In this document: piece after piece, positions 10,721 to 23,219 of the stretch
Numbering within the stretch: the stretch's first letter is position 1
How the letters are laid out: every line of letters starts with the position of its first letter
Assembly (NCBI GenBank): GCA_036250195.1
Contig: JAVHZZ010000004.1
Span: forward strand, 257,483,011-257,547,010
DNA from: Mixophyes australis
Lineage: Eukaryota > Chordata > Amphibia > Anura > Limnodynastidae
Direction of reading: 5' to 3'
Length of the DNA: 64,000 bases
Notes under the pieces: generated by a model
Seen by the model: only the letters and a program-made list of their open reading frames with translations
Database searches by the model: none
What the model was told of the DNA's origin: nothing
Made by a program: the position numbers and the translations under genes

Positions 10721-12411
10721 GGATCTCCACTGGAGGCTCTTGATAAATATGCAGAAAAGCTATCCACACAAATACTGAATGCAGCCAGATCCTAGTGGCT
10801 AAGAAATGGAACAAGTCAGAACCCCCATCTAGACAATATCTCATCAATAAAATATGGTTCCTGGTATCAATGGAAAAAATTGCAGTATACCTAAATCCCA
10901 CAAATTCTCCTATTATAAGTATGGGGATGAAACCCTCTCTGGAACTTCAGAGGTGGTAGTTAATTTGAGTACTTTTCATTGAGGAAAAGGCTATTCTCCC
11001 TCCTAGAAAGCAGGGAACACCCCGGTAAATGCCTCATTTATATAATCCTATCCCACAAGATGAAATTTTATTTCTGTAGTTCAGTGCAAAACTAGGCATT
11101 TCTGCTCCTAATTCACCCTCATCAAAGAACACTGTTGATCTTCTAAACTCATCCAATTGACCAATGCAAACTTGTGCATCAGCACAGACGTAAAAATGTT
11201 AGGCCACATATGTAGGTTGTGACATCACAACAGCCACCAGACATTTGTCCCCCAAACTATGGTCCTATCAGACCTTCCACTTTAAGTATTTTTAGCCTAG
11301 TGGTATATTATCTCCATGTGCAGGTACAGAACAGCATTAGGGTAAATAAATGACCATTTAAAATGCAGACTTTTGTCCCTGGAACTTTAATGGTGTCAGA
11401 CTTTGCACAAAGTACATATAATTTTTTATTTGTAAGGTGTGATATTTACAGGGAATGTCTAACTGGTGCATAATACAGCCTGCCCCCCTTTGCAGCATAT
11501 AGGTGAGGTTGCAGTTCTCATCAGCACAGCTCTATAGAGCTCTATAAAAGAGACTGGATGGATCAAGTCATCCAGTGACGTGATCATTCTGATTTAGGTA
11601 AAGATGTTTCCTATTTGCCACATGTGTTGGCAAGTTATTTGGAAGGAGGAGGATTCCAAAAGTGGACAACCCTTTAAATTTAACTTGGGCTTGGTACAAG
11701 GCATGCACCTTGAAGCTCTTAGCTGAGCATGCTCCAATCTCCTATACACCTGTGCTTATTCCAATAGCCTTACTGGACTTGGAACAAGGGGGAAAGTGAA
11801 AAATATATTTTTGGCACCGTCGGGCTGACCTAGCTTACCGTGTTCCGTTGGCCCTGGCTTGGTAACAGGAAATTCTAGTCCATACATATCTGAGTTTTCA
11901 GAGCATATTGTCTCTTATCTTGCTTTCACAAATCCTCAAAAATTTCTGTCAGTTTTTACAGGTTTCTCTGGTGAATAATAAATAATATTTACAATAACAT
12001 GAGCGGTGCATCTCATTTTCTCTCCTTATTTCGTGTTAAATGTAATGCTTAAATTTGCCTGTGTGGGGAAGCAAAGGGCAGGCTACTCAGAACTCATAGG
12101 AAACATAAATCTAAAACCCATAGTGCAAATGCTCATTGCGTGGCTTTTTTTTTTAGGTAAATTAACTCCTCTTGTGGCATCTGTAGGGTGACAAAAGATT
12201 GCCATATCCGATTTAAAGGGTTAGTCAAATCAGTAGCATTCCTTATTGATTGTGGATGAGGTGCATGAGTTTTATTAAAAATTATAAAGGGCCTCATATA
12301 GAGTTGGACATAAGTTCAACTCGTAAGTGCAAAGAGCGCTTTTGGCTACTGCATAGTAACCATGATTTCATCTCAGACTGAGACGTATCCACCCCTTCCA
12401 TCTCTCCATGC
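10721..12411. other. Anonymous non-coding DNA
   Basis: No gene, clear repeat boundary or RNA gene was recognised on either strand. Confidence 0.4.
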
Positions 12412-12414
12412 TTA

Positions 12415-12769
12415 GGGGCATATTTATGAAAGCACTATAGTGCACTTACCGTGAAATTAAGCTCCCTGGGTGTCCTCCGGATATTTATGAAAGGTGCATC
12501 GCAGCAGATATCGTGGATATCTGCTGCTTAGCACTCATCTTCATTTTTGGGATTCTACAGTATGGTGACTGCTCCCAGCTCAAATCTAACAAGTTCCGAA
12601 AAAAAAAAATTTGCGGAAACTTTTCTTGATAATGTATGCCAGCTGAGGCTGAGGCTGGCGTACATTATCAGAATTGAAGAAATCCAATGCTGTCAGCTCT
12701 GCTCCGAAGAGCAGAGCTGGACAGCGCATGTGTGGAGAGATCACATGATCCCTCCCTGTCGCTCACAGT

Positions 12770-12810
<41 letters not shown>

Positions 12811-12887
12811 ATAGTGTGTGTGTGTGTAAAAAAAATATATATGTATGTAAAAAAAAAACGTGATTATATATATAATCACTTTTTCTT

Positions 12888-12924
<37 letters not shown>

Positions 12925-13296
12925 GCCCCCTTAACTTACCCTAAGTCCGATCCTCTTCTTTTTTCTGCGCCGCTGAGTCTCTTCTGCCCTCTTCTGTGCT
13001 GTGGTTGCAGTGAATGCTGGGCGTGACATCACGCCCAGCATTCACTGCGAGCACAGCACGGAAAAGGGGACCAGGGAGGGCGCCGGATCACCGCTGATGT
13101 GACCGCAAGGCCCGGCCGAATTTTTGGATTCGGACGGGCCCCCCTTGCCTGCAGGGCCCCCGGGCACCTGCCCATCGTGCCCAATGGAAGAGATGGCCCT
13201 GTTGTACATAAATGTGAGAAATAGTTCAATCCTTATCATTGCGATAAGGATTGAAAACTACTTTTCACTTTATGTGAATATTGATAAATGTGCCCC
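12415..13296. mobile_element. PIF/Harbinger-type MITE (GGGGCATATTTATGAAAG termini), interrupted
   Basis: Termini are GGGGCATATTTATGAAAG and, inverted, TTGATAAATGTGCCCC. TTA flanks both sides (12412-12414, 13297-13299), a typical PIF/Harbinger duplication. Internal palindrome 'gcagatatcgtggatatctgc' and the motif 'gaaatagttcaatccttatc' are shared with the related copy at about 62118-62659. A fragment of another MITE (12772-13201) sits inside it. Confidence 0.75.
12772..13201. mobile_element. CAGGGCCATCTT hAT MITE, left end lost
   Basis: From TA-rich arrays (12774-12920) through 'ggggcccccttaacttac' to 'gcccatcgtgcccaatgg' and 'agatggccctg', this matches the MITEs at 49960-50315 and 57195-57974. 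The left terminal repeat is missing, replaced by the TA repeat. Confidence 0.7.
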
Positions 13297-13299
13297 TTA

Positions 13300-15683
13300 G
13301 AGAGGTGAAACGGGAAAAGTACTGGCTGATCCTGGCAAAGTAAGGGAGCGTTCATACTCTTACATTCTATGCCGAAGTGGAAGTAGCCACAGATAGGACT
13401 GTTGCGGTACTTTTCCCTGGTGCAATATCAACGTTGATAATGATCATCATCAGCATGGAACTTGCTGTAGTAAAAGATAATAATTTTGCTTTTGTTTTGT
13501 TTGGTACCAAGCCAAGTGCAGCCAGCCTGGCACTATAGTAGGAACCCCCGCAGCTTGGGGTCTCCCCTGCCATAATGTCACACCAGCAATTCGCTGATCA
13601 TTAGGGGGATTGGACTTGCAAAAAAATGCCCCCATCCCCCCCCCCCCCCCTTAGGGTTAGCCAGCTTCATGCTGAAAGCACTAGGGTTCTTCCCACACCC
13701 CTGGTGTAGTGGGTGTGGAGTAATATTAAATAAACATATAAATTTATTTTGTCCCTTGTGCACTAGATGTCCCAGCATGCCCAAGTGGCACTTGGGGAAC
13801 CACAATTGCAGCATGCCCTGGCACCCAGGGCCCACTAGGACCTGTAGTGCACCAAAAGAAAAATGTAACTAAAACATACACACACAAGTTTAAAAATAAT
13901 TTTATTTGAAATAAAGCTCACTGCTTTCACCTATATTGATGGTTGCTGCAGTAAGAAATAAAATAATGTCTGCCGGGACTAGATAACCTTCATATAAATA
14001 AAGGACACTAAGGGACATATGGCCAGAAACAGAAGAATAGTAAGTCCTGAACATTCACATACTGAACTTGTAATCTTTTTATATGTTTATTGTTTTGTTA
14101 CAAATTTTCTAAGAATAAGGTGGTTATCTCATTCTTTTTTTGCTGGTTGGCGCTCCTTTGTTTCCTTTACGTGTATAAGTGGCATACTGCCACCCACATG
14201 TAACAACTGAGATTTCTTTTTACAGGATGAGATTTTTAAATGAGGTAAATGAGTGGAAAGGGCTCATTTAGGGGGAGTTCCCTGTTTTGCTAGAGGGAGC
14301 CTTTTATCCCTAAGAAATGACTTTGGTTTTCCACCACCTCTCAGTTGGTGGAGAATTGGTCTTGTACTATATGTTTAACGGGTCATAGTTTGAAGCTTTC
14401 AATTGCACTTTTGTGGAAGTCAATGTGAATGGACATTCCACCTGGCAGTCACTGATAAGATACATGTGATATTAGTAAGGTATTAGCATGGTAAGTTTAT
14501 TCACATTTTCTGCACCTAAGGAAGGAGGTTACCGGGAAAACCATTTTGCTGCTGATTTACGCTATGTCCTAAGCTGCTGTTTGTCAATAAATTTGAGTTT
14601 AATTAGTCTATGCTGAACTTTGCCAGTGCTCTTGTTTTTTAGTGGCTGTTTCTGCACGTCTGTGGAAAAGCATATTTCTAGACACGCTTCAATCAATGTA
14701 TTAAAAACATTCACACAGAAAAGTGACACATTTAGATAAGTCCTAAAGGCCCCATACTCTCGTGATTATCTTAAGACATTAATGAGGCTAAACGGAGTAG
14801 TATTTTGAAGAGATGTTTTAATGAATGGCAGGGGATGGTCCTAAAGTTGTAGGTAGTAGGTTGGACTTTCAGATGTATCCACCAACTCTTTTTCACAGAT
14901 TGAATTCTGGGGGCAGTTTGTTAAATGCTTCGCTCTGTACATATCATATTTGAAGACTGTCATTTTGCAAAACATTGATGGGATTTATATGGAAGCGGAT
15001 GCCCATGAAAACACATAACAGATTTTTTTTGTAAGCCAGGATATGTATTAAAGAAGTTATATTGTTGGGTTTTAACAAGAATTTCACTCAACACATCAGA
15101 TTTTTATTTAAATACAGTTAATTTATTAATGTAAGCCACAATATTTTGGGGATTAATAACAACTATTTAACTAAACACATAACAGATTTTGGTGTCTATT
15201 TATCATCATAATGATTATCACAACAATGCAAAATCCTTCACAGGTGTAAGCTGTCGAAACTTATCACCAATGGTTATCGCCAGCGATAACAATGTTATTG
15301 TCTGCAGCAGTCTATATAATGTGTAGGGCAAAGCAAAATTCAGTAATAATTTCTGCCTTCAATGTTAATAGGACTTTCCACCCTTTGATAAATTCAGCTG
15401 TTAACTTTAATTATAATAAACTTATTCCCAAAATTACAATATTTTGGGGGTTAGAATATAAAAGAATTCCTGAGGTATCAGCGTGTTGGCATACCTTCTA
15501 CCGCTTGTCCATGTCCTGTGGCTGTCATCGTGGCACTGGAGAATCTTATATATTGTCATTTTCTTATCAAGGTTGACTTCTAAAATAAAACCCATATTGC
15601 TGGCAAAAACGGTAATGAGTCTTATTTTTACTTTGCCCTATATATCAGGATTATCACTGGCAATAAAGATGTTATACCAAAGC
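13300..15683. other. Anonymous non-coding DNA
   Basis: No gene was recognised. A C run lies near 13637-13650. Open frames are short and have no recognisable motifs. Confidence 0.4.
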
Positions 15684-15980
15684 TGGGGCAAACGCAGGAT
15701 TTGTAGAGGGGGGTTTCCACACCGCGCCGCCAGTGGGCGTGTCCAGCGTGCATGGGGGTGTGGCTATAATTTTAGACAGTGCTTGGCTGCTCTCCAACTC
15801 TTCCTATCCCCATAATATACATGGGCAATGCTGCGTGCACTACTGTTAGGTGCATGCAGCTCTCTCTTTTCAAACAGAGCCGTGTGAAGCGGGGGCAGGG
15901 TCCAGCCACCTCAATTATACAGTGTCCTAGGCTTGGAGTGGGTTTCCAGGTACTAGGAAACCCGCCTCGATTTGCCTATG
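15684..15980. mobile_element. MITE-like repeat (GGGGCAAACGCAGGATTT)
   Basis: It starts GGGGCAAACGCAGGATTTGT followed by AGAGGGGGGTTTCC and ends with the approximate inverse GGAAACCCGCCTCGATTTGC. A partial relative begins at 23029 (GGGGCAAACACAGGATTTCT). It has no coding capacity. Confidence 0.6.
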
Positions 15981-16630
15981 CGAAGGTAAGTCAGAGCCAA
16001 CAAAGGATTCCCCATGGGGCAGCCAATTTATGTTTGTGTGTACCTCTGTAATACCTAGTCTGTTAATGCCATCTCAGACTGGCGTATCAGATAGAGAAAC
16101 TTAAAAAAAAATGAATGCAATATATTGGTAGACACAACGTTCATATTATATCTGCCTGATTGTTTTATATCTAAAAGTTTTGTTTCTTTAAAAAGGAAGC
16201 TTTTATTTGAAAAAAAAATTTGTTTAAAAAGTGGACTAGGAAGCTCAAACTGAACTTCCAGTTCCACATATGCCCCAGGGCCCCATGCATGTAGAGTATA
16301 TTTGCCCACTCTCCCGGAAGACTCCCGAATTCCAGATAGGTCTTCAAGACTTCCGGGAGATCAGGACATTCTCCTGCATGCTGCCTAATTTCTAGTGAAG
16401 TGGGCAGGCCGGGAGCCTCCATAATGCCATACGTGGTGAATTGCGCCTTTTTTCCCCCATCCCCATAGCAAAATGATGCTTACGCGTCATTATGACCTGC
16501 CCCCCTTCATCCACACACTTCACCTTCCCACCAGGATCTCCTAGAGGAAGAGATTAAAAAGAGTAAAAATTTGGTAAATATGATATAGAGCTGAACATGG
16601 GCATCCAGAGTGATAAGTAATATATTAACG
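15981..16630. other. Anonymous non-coding DNA
   Basis: The stretch 16290-16430 contains an inverted pair (ctcccggaagactcccgaattc / agacttccgggaga) typical of a small non-autonomous repeat, but no ends could be fixed. Confidence 0.35.
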
Positions 16631-16963
16631 GATATAAGCAGTGGTGGGATTCAGCCGGTTCTCATAGTTTCACCACAACCGATACCTAATTTTAGGCTCG
16701 GATTGGCGAACCGGTGACTACAGGCTGAGTCCACCATCTTTGTTGGTGGGGGGAGCAGGCCCTTTAAAAAAAAATAAAAAAAATACTCAACTGTCCGCAG
16801 CGTCGGCACTCCTCCTCCCTGCTCCGGCCGCAGTGAATGTGGGGGGTGACGTCATCACGCCCGACATTCAGTGAGGAGCGGCGCAGAGAGGAGTCGGCAG
16901 CAAGCAAGAAGACAAGAAAAGAAAGAAGCCAACAGAAAAGGTAAGTGAAGGAACGGAAGCAAG

Positions 16964-17235
16964 GGGGGCAAAGGCAGCATGGCAGAGTGTGAAGGGGAGC
17001 AAAAGCAGTATGGCAGAGTGTTTTGAGGGGCAAAAGCAGCATGGCAGAGTGTTGTGAGGGGCAAAGACAGCATAACAGAGTGTTTTGAGGGGAAAGGCAG
17101 CATGGCAGAGTGTGAAGAGGGGCAAAGGCAGCATGGCAGAGTGTGAAGGGGGGCAAAGGCAGCATGGCCGAGTGTGAAGGGGGGCAAAGGAAGCATGGCA
17201 GAGTGTGAAGGGGCAAAAGCAGCATGGCAAAGTGT
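16964..17235. repeat. ~31-bp minisatellite in the outer hAT
   Basis: About nine units resemble GGCAAAGGCAGCATGGCAGA followed by GTGTGAAGGG. The long antisense frames over this array are repeats of the unit and not genes. Confidence 0.85.
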
Positions 17236-17504
17236 GATGAAGATTACTGTTGCATAATATGAACTAGAGATGAGCGGGCTCGGATTGCGCTAATCCGAGC
17301 CCACCCGAACAGTGCGGATCCGACGGGATCCGAGCACTGTTCGGGTATTTCCGGCGCCCAAAAAAAATGAAAGTGAGGCTCTGACGTCCAAGTCTCACGT
17401 CGGATCTCGTGAGACTCGGATTGCATAAATTCCCCGCTCGCGGCCGGCATCTTCAGTCGGGCTCAGATCATTGAAGAGGGAGGTTGTAGTTTTAGTGGTG
17501 CTGT

Positions 17505-17735
17505 GTCCTGTGTCCTGTGTCCTGTCACTCTGTCCTGCTTAATATCTAGTAGTTACTTGGTCCTGTGCTCTGTCCTGCTGATCAGTCCAGTGGTTCTTTT
17601 TTCCAGTGCTCTGTCCTGCTGAGTCCAGTGGTGCTTTGTCCAGTGCTCTGTCCTGCTGAGTCCAGTGGTGCTTTGTCCAGTGCTCTGTCCTGCTGAGTCC
17701 AGTGGTGCTGTGTCCTGTGCTCTGTTCTGCTAAGG
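17505..17735. repeat. Leader tandem repeat of hAT family 2
   Basis: Units of about 36 bp resemble GTGCTCTGTCCTGCTGAGTC followed by CAGTGGTGCTTTGTCCA. The same array lies at 42185-42405 and, on the other strand, at 32420-32640, so it is a family feature. Confidence 0.85.
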
Positions 17736-17879
17736 CCATTGTTGTTTTAAAATTATTTAAAAATTATAAAAAAATACAAAAAAAATTATACAAAAATAAT
17801 TAAAAAAAATTATAAAAAAAAGGATACAAAACTAATTAAAAAAAAATCTAAAAAAAGTATAAAAAAATTTCTACTGCAA

Positions 17880-18185
17880 TATATAAAAATATGTTCACTG
17901 TTCCTGCAGTCAAAAAATATTAGTACTGCAATATATAAAAATACATTCACGGTTCCTGCAGTCAAGAAATATTAGTACTGCAATATATAAATATGTTCAC
18001 TGTTCCTGCAGTCCAGAAATATTAGTACTGCAATATATAAAAATACGTCCACTGTTCCTGCAGTCAAGAAATATTAGTACTGCAATATTACTCTACGTTT
18101 ACTGTTCCTGCAGTCAAAAATATTAGTACTGCAATATATAAAAATACGTTCACTGTTCCTGCAGTCCAGAAATATTAGTACCAGA
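17880..18185. repeat. ~48-bp array upstream of the transposase start in hAT family 2
   Basis: Six units carry TACTGCAATATATAAAAATA followed by CGTTCACTGTTCCTGCAGT and 'agaaatattag'. Each unit has a TATA-like core and a PstI-type CTGCAG. It ends just before the ATG at 18198. Confidence 0.85.
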
Positions 18186-18197
18186 GATTAAACTATA

Positions 18198-19247
18198 ATG
18201 GAGTACAAAAATTTGGAGGATAAAGTAGGGAAAGATCAAGAACCACTTCCTCCTAATTCTGAAGCTGCTGCCACTAGTCATGACATAGACGATGAAATGC
18301 CATCAACGTCGTCTGCCAAGGGCGATGCCCAATCTCCTAGTAGAGGGCATGTAAAATCCAAAAAGCCAAAGTTCACTAAAATTAGCAAAAAAAGAAAATT
18401 TAAATCATCTGAGGGGAAACATAAACTTGCCAATATGCCATTTACGACACGGAGTGGCGAGGAACGGCTTAGGCCCTGGCCTGTGTTCATGACTAGTGGT
18501 TAAGCTTCACCCAAGGATCTAAGCCCTCCTCCTCCCCCCCCTCTAAAAAATTTAAGAGTTAAGCTGTCATCAACAACACAGCAAACAACTCTGCCTTCTA
18601 AAGAGATGTCATCACAAATCCCCAAGGCGAGTCCAAGGGTGTTGGTGGTTGCGAAGCCTGACCTTCCCATCACTGTACGGGAAGAGGTGGCTCCTTCCAC
18701 CATTTGCAGCATGCCCTCTGCATATGCTGGAAGGATCACCCACAGTCCAGTTACAGATTTGGCTAATGAAGGTGTCAATGTTGTACACCGGGAGGAGGAT
18801 ATTGATGTAGCTGGCGCTGAGGAGGAACTTGACGAGGAGGATGCTGATGTGGTTATCTTAAATGAGGCACCAGGGGGGGAAACAGTTGTTGTCCATGGGA
18901 TGAAAAAGCCCATCGTCATGCCTGGCCAGAAGACCAAAAAATCCACCTCTTCGGTCTGGAGTTATTTTTATCCCAATCCGGACAACAAATGTATGGCCAT
19001 ATGTACCTTATGTAAAGCTCAAATAAGCAGGGGTAAGGATCTTGGCCACCTAGGGACATCCTCCCTTATACATCACCTGAAGAACCTTCATAATTCAGTG
19101 TTTAGTTCAGGACCTGTGGCTAGGACTGTAAGCAGTCCAGGGACACCTAAATCCCTTGGTCCTGTTGTATCAACACCAGCACCACCCTCCTCGTCAATTT
19201 CCTCCCCGATCTCGATCAGAGATAGTCCTGCAGTCCAGAAATATTAG
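18198..19247 (+). pseudogene. N-terminal half of hAT family 2 transposase with intact BED finger
   Basis: The frame opens at ATG 18198 (MEYKNLEDKVGKDQEP) and runs through a basic stretch and MPFTTRSGEERLRP, a motif shared with family 1 (MPFYTRSGKERMRP). An in-frame TAA at 18501-18503 breaks it. The same frame resumes to 19247 with an acidic segment and a BED finger whose four ligands are present (CTLC then HHLKNLH). The frame then enters the downstream ~48-bp array; catalytic and dimerisation domains are absent. The product, if made, could at most bind DNA. Confidence 0.82.
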
Positions 19248-19430
19248 TACCAGAGATTAAACTACGTTGACTGTTCCTGCAGTCCAGAAATATTAGTATC
19301 AGAGATTAAACTACGTTCACTGTTCCTGCAGTCCAGAAATATTAGTACCAGAGATTAAACTACGTTCACTGTTCCTGCAGTCCAGAAATATTAGTACCAG
19401 AGATTAAACTACGTTCACTGTTCCTGATTG
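19225..19430. repeat. ~48-bp array replacing the transposase core
   Basis: Four units of TACCAGAGATTAAACTACG followed by TTCACTGTTCCTGCAGTCC and 'agaaatattag'. The phrase ccagagattaaact also occurs once directly before the transposase ATG, so the array seems to derive from the leader and lies where the deleted coding part would be. Confidence 0.8.
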
Positions 19431-20150
19431 GTTTGTTAAAGTGCGAATGTACTATTTCAACAATATCAGGGTGGGTGGGAGGGCCCAAGGACAATTCCAT
19501 CTTGCACCTCTAGCAAACTCTTGCAAACTGCCATCCTGTCTGCCACTGCAGTGCCACTCCTAGATGGGCCACGTGTTTGTGCCGCCCACTTGTGTCGCTT
19601 AGCTTAGACATCCAGCTACCTCGGTGCAACCTTTTGGACTAAAAACAATACTGTGAGGTGTGAGGTGTTCAGAATAGACTGGAAATGAATGTTATTGAGG
19701 TTAATAATAGTGTAGGAGTGGAAAAAAAACCAAAAAATATGGATTTTAGCACTTTTTATGCTTTTTTAAAAAAAAATCGGAACCCAAAACCAGAACCAAA
19801 ACCTTTAGTGGGGTGTTTTGGCAAAACCAATCAGAACCCAAAACCTCAAGCTAATCAGAACCCAAAACCCAAAACACGAAAAGTGGCCGGTGCACACCCC
19901 TAATATGAACTGGGGGCATTACTGTGGCTTAATTTGAAATGGGGGCACTACTGTGTGGCATAACATGACTCATTACTATGATTATCTCGATATTAGCAGC
20001 ATAAAATAAGAAATATTTGATACACACACGCACACCTGCTTTTGACTAGATAATTGCCTCTTGATATTGATATCTTTTTGTATTCTTAAAACGGTCATTA
20101 GGGCAGAGACCCGGTTGTTAATTTATTTGAATCCCGCCACTGGATATAAG

Positions 20151-21784
20151 CAATGTTTATTGCGGTGGCAGCTGATAATTATTTATGACTTATTATTATT
20201 AAACAAATTGGATTATAAAATAAAATGTAGTAGGTGCATTTCACATGCTTTGAATAAGCTCTTGAATGTTTCCTCATTAAAGTTAATGATGTGTAATAAC
20301 TTTTCACCACCTTTTGGAGGTGCAAACCTCCAGAGGTGTTTTAGGGAATTTATCACCAATGCACACATGATAACTTCACAGGTTTTAGATATTATATTGG
20401 ACTTTATGCTCCAGCCTATACATTTGTATAGGGAAAAAAATGGTGAAATGTGTGAATTGAATCCTGTAAGGGAAAAACACACATTAGCATTTCCACAGGC
20501 AAAAATGGCTAATTGAATTGACCCCCCAAGAAAGCTAAGTTGTAGGGGGCAAAAATTAAAGGTAAAATGCTTAATACTCTTGTGGTTCGGCTGGGCAGAA
20601 ACACTAACAAAGAAAACAAAGTAACTGCAAAGTACTGTATCAGCACTGGTCCTGCTGTCAGTGATATGTGTGGGATAATTTCTATATAAATGCCTATTAG
20701 CAGAATAAGACATGACGGTAATGAAAGGCTAAATGCACACAGTGAATCTAAAGTAGGCTTCCAATTGAGGGACATGTCATGGTGTATTTCTCACAATGCT
20801 CCATTTAATTAGCATGACTTGCAATAAGGTGACGATTGCCTTTTAAAAAATGTCTTGTTAATTACACAGGAGAAATAAATTCATACACTGTGCATAACAA
20901 TAACCAGTAACACTGCATCTTATTCTATCCTTCCCATTCACACCTTTCATGATCATCTTAGCCAATACACTATTTACTAATCTAATGTATTGTTCAGCAG
21001 AACTATAATTGTATTTTCACATTCCTTTTATGCATCTTTGCTGTACTTTTCAGAAATGTAATGAAATAAGCATAATCCAGAATCTATTAAGAAAACTGAT
21101 ATTTAAAAAAATTCAGAGTCAGTAATATCTAGAAAATTTTTTCCAAAATATGATTTTAAAAGTTCCCATACCATTTACAATACAGTTTTGCTGTCTACAC
21201 ACAGACCAATCCTGTCTGTTAGCCAGATGCTGTGTTACAGAATCCATTTGCAATTTGACCAAATGAGTTTTGTACAATTTGATTTATGAAGTAGAAATAG
21301 CCAATTTGGACAAAGCACTGAGTGGCCAAACTGTAACTGATGGTATCAGATAACTACCTGAACAGGCAGAACCTACTTTTGTAAATGTTCTTTAAATTCA
21401 GGGCCAACATGAGTTTCTACATGTTATCTGTTCACAAGTTGGACAGATCTTGCAGTCAGGTTTCTGTATGAAACGAGGAAGTAATTTTAATGGGTGGTTT
21501 CATAACCTCCGTTTATTCAAGGTGGGACCAAGGAACACTGGTACGTTGATATTATCTGGGCAACTAAGGGCAAACCCGCTTGTTTTACAGGTTGTACCAC
21601 CTTGTCTGATGTTGGCAGTAAAACACTTCTTTTATTTCCATTATTGACAGAGCTTCTATTTCTGGCATGCTTACCTGAAATGTACATTTCAGTAACAAAT
21701 TAAAAAAGGAGCTGTATCCAAAAGTCTAAAATAAAATGCTAAAAAAATTAACAGCCCCATTTATATCATCAAAAAAATCAATTC
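20151..21784. other. Anonymous non-coding DNA
   Basis: Low-GC sequence with no recognised repeat or gene. One plus-strand frame at 20061-20516 and an antisense frame at 20213-20713 have no recognisable motifs and are not called. Confidence 0.4.
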
Positions 21785-21787
21785 TTA

Positions 21788-22004
21788 GGGGCATATTCAA
21801 TTGTTCCGAATTCCAGCTGCGTTAAAACTATTACCTTTATTACGGTAATAGTAAGCTGGATTTCAGCTCGCGGCTCAGGGAGCTGCGAGCTGAAATCCAG
21901 CGAGAAAACTACCGTAATAATGGTATTTACGCATTACCGTAATGACGGTAATAGTGTGCGGAGCGCGCGATTTTTGGCGTTTCCACCAGCAATTGAATAT
22001 GCCC
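21788..22004. mobile_element. PIF/Harbinger-type MITE (GGGGCATATTCAATTG termini)
   Basis: Termini are GGGGCATATTCAATTG and the inverse CAATTGAATATGCCC, flanked by TTA on both sides (21785-21787, 22005-22007). It is highly palindromic inside (TTACCGTAATAA-type repeats). Relatives are at 59347-59545 and 60573-60796. Confidence 0.82.
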
Positions 22005-22051
22005 TTAGTGGTTCTCCATACTTACGTGTAAAATAGCAATCGTTAGATCAT

Positions 22052-22228
22052 GGGACATATTTACTAAATTGCAGGTTTGAAAAAGTGGAGCTGTTTCCTA
22101 TAGCAACCAAATCAGATTATAGCTGTCATTTTGTAGAATGCACTAAATACATGAAAGCTAGAATCTGATTGGTTGCTATAGGCAACAACTCCACTTTTTC
22201 AAACCCGTAGTTTAGTAAATATACCCCC
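22052..22228. mobile_element. Palindromic MITE (TTTACTAAAYTGCRGGTTTG family), intact
   Basis: This is a 177-bp element with near-perfect inverted halves: GGGACATATTTACTAAATTG and CAACCAATCAGATTATAGC on the left, their inverses on the right. It serves as the reference for the interrupted copy at 5945-6450. Confidence 0.8.
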
Positions 22229-23027
22229 ATGTGTGCATAGGAGACACATCTATGTGTGCTAACTCATTATTGAGTATTGCCACAGTCATGTAGCCTGTGT
22301 GTTACGTTATCCACCTTATGCAGTTCAAGAATGAACATGCCTCTCCCTGTTCATCTCCAAAATGTACGTTTGTAATACTTCTTCTAACAGAGACTCATTA
22401 AAATACAAAATAATTTTCAGGTTACATAGTATTGTACAGAGAGTAATTAAAAAAAACATAACAACTTGCCTTAACATGTGTCTGTGATGAAAGCCTGCTT
22501 TGCATGATCTGTATAAGTCAGCCTTTGTGTGATGAGATTTTACTTATGCTAATCAACCTTTACTTCGGTAAAAATAAATTCAGTAAGTTGATTATTAATT
22601 TACCTGTGTTTTACAACAAGACGATCATTTAAAGAGTTATTTTACATATATCCCAATATCATCTATTTCACTTAGAACATAATGTTAATTTTCCATTTTT
22701 ATCACCAATTTCCCAAATTAATTAACGAGGACTGAATTTATTAATTAATGTGACAGCAATTAGTGTAGACTGTAGTATATATTATGTATTGCTGATGTCA
22801 GTGTTAGAAAAACTTTGTTACTGAAATAAATATTAAAGACTGCTTGGAATATATATAGAATGTTTACATGGCATATATTGTTAGCTAATTTATGAATCTA
22901 GTGTGTAGCATACACATAATAAACACCTGTCATAAGTAACTTCCTTTGCCACAAAATCTCAAGTCCACTCTGTTCAATTGCAATTGAAACTGTAGCTAAT
23001 GGGACTATGCAGTCTAAATCATCAGGG
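22229..23027. other. Anonymous AT-rich DNA
   Basis: No gene or repeat boundary was recognised. Confidence 0.4.
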
Positions 23028-23219
23028 GCAAACACAGGATTTCTAGAGGTAAGATTCCATGCTTCGCTGGCAGAGTGAGCATGACCAGCATGACCAGGGG
23101 CATGCTACCCTCCAACCACTTTCCATCCACTTCAAATATACGTACAATGCAAAATACCATGAAGAATACCATGAAGACCAGAAGGACTTATGGAGAAGAG
23201 AGAATTAGACCTGGAATTT
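23028..23219. repeat. Partial copy of the GGGGCAAACRCAGGATTT repeat
   Basis: The left end matches the MITE at 15684-15980 but the right end is missing or too diverged; it abuts the old gypsy pol remnant. Confidence 0.45.

Larger units (their letters stand above)
17265..19902 (+). mobile_element. hAT family 2, internally deleted copy with BED-domain remnant
   Basis: It starts TAGAGATGAGCGGGCTCGG and ends GGTGCACACCCCTA. The target duplication ATATGAAC is exact (17257-17264, 19903-19910), and without the element the outer hAT reads on continuously. From 5' to 3' it has a leader array (17505-17735), a ~48-bp array (17880-18185), an N-terminal transposase part, a second ~48-bp array (19225-19430), a conserved 3' region and a subterminal block of CAGAACCCAAAACC units (19783-19882). 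Other copies are at 30450-32854 and 41943-43610. Confidence 0.9.
16639..20142. mobile_element. Non-autonomous hAT transposon (CAGTGGTGGGATTC termini) carrying a nested hAT
   Basis: Termini are CAGTGGTGGGATTCAGCCGG and, inverted, GAATCCCGCCACTG. The 8-bp target duplication GATATAAG is exact (16631-16638 and 20143-20150). The interior holds a ~31-bp minisatellite (16964-17235) and a separate hAT element (17265-19902). No transposase belonging to the outer element is present. Confidence 0.9.

Noticed and set aside
16764..17225. Three overlapping antisense frames of 113-153 codons
   Set aside because: They are translations of the ~31-bp minisatellite repeated in all frames.
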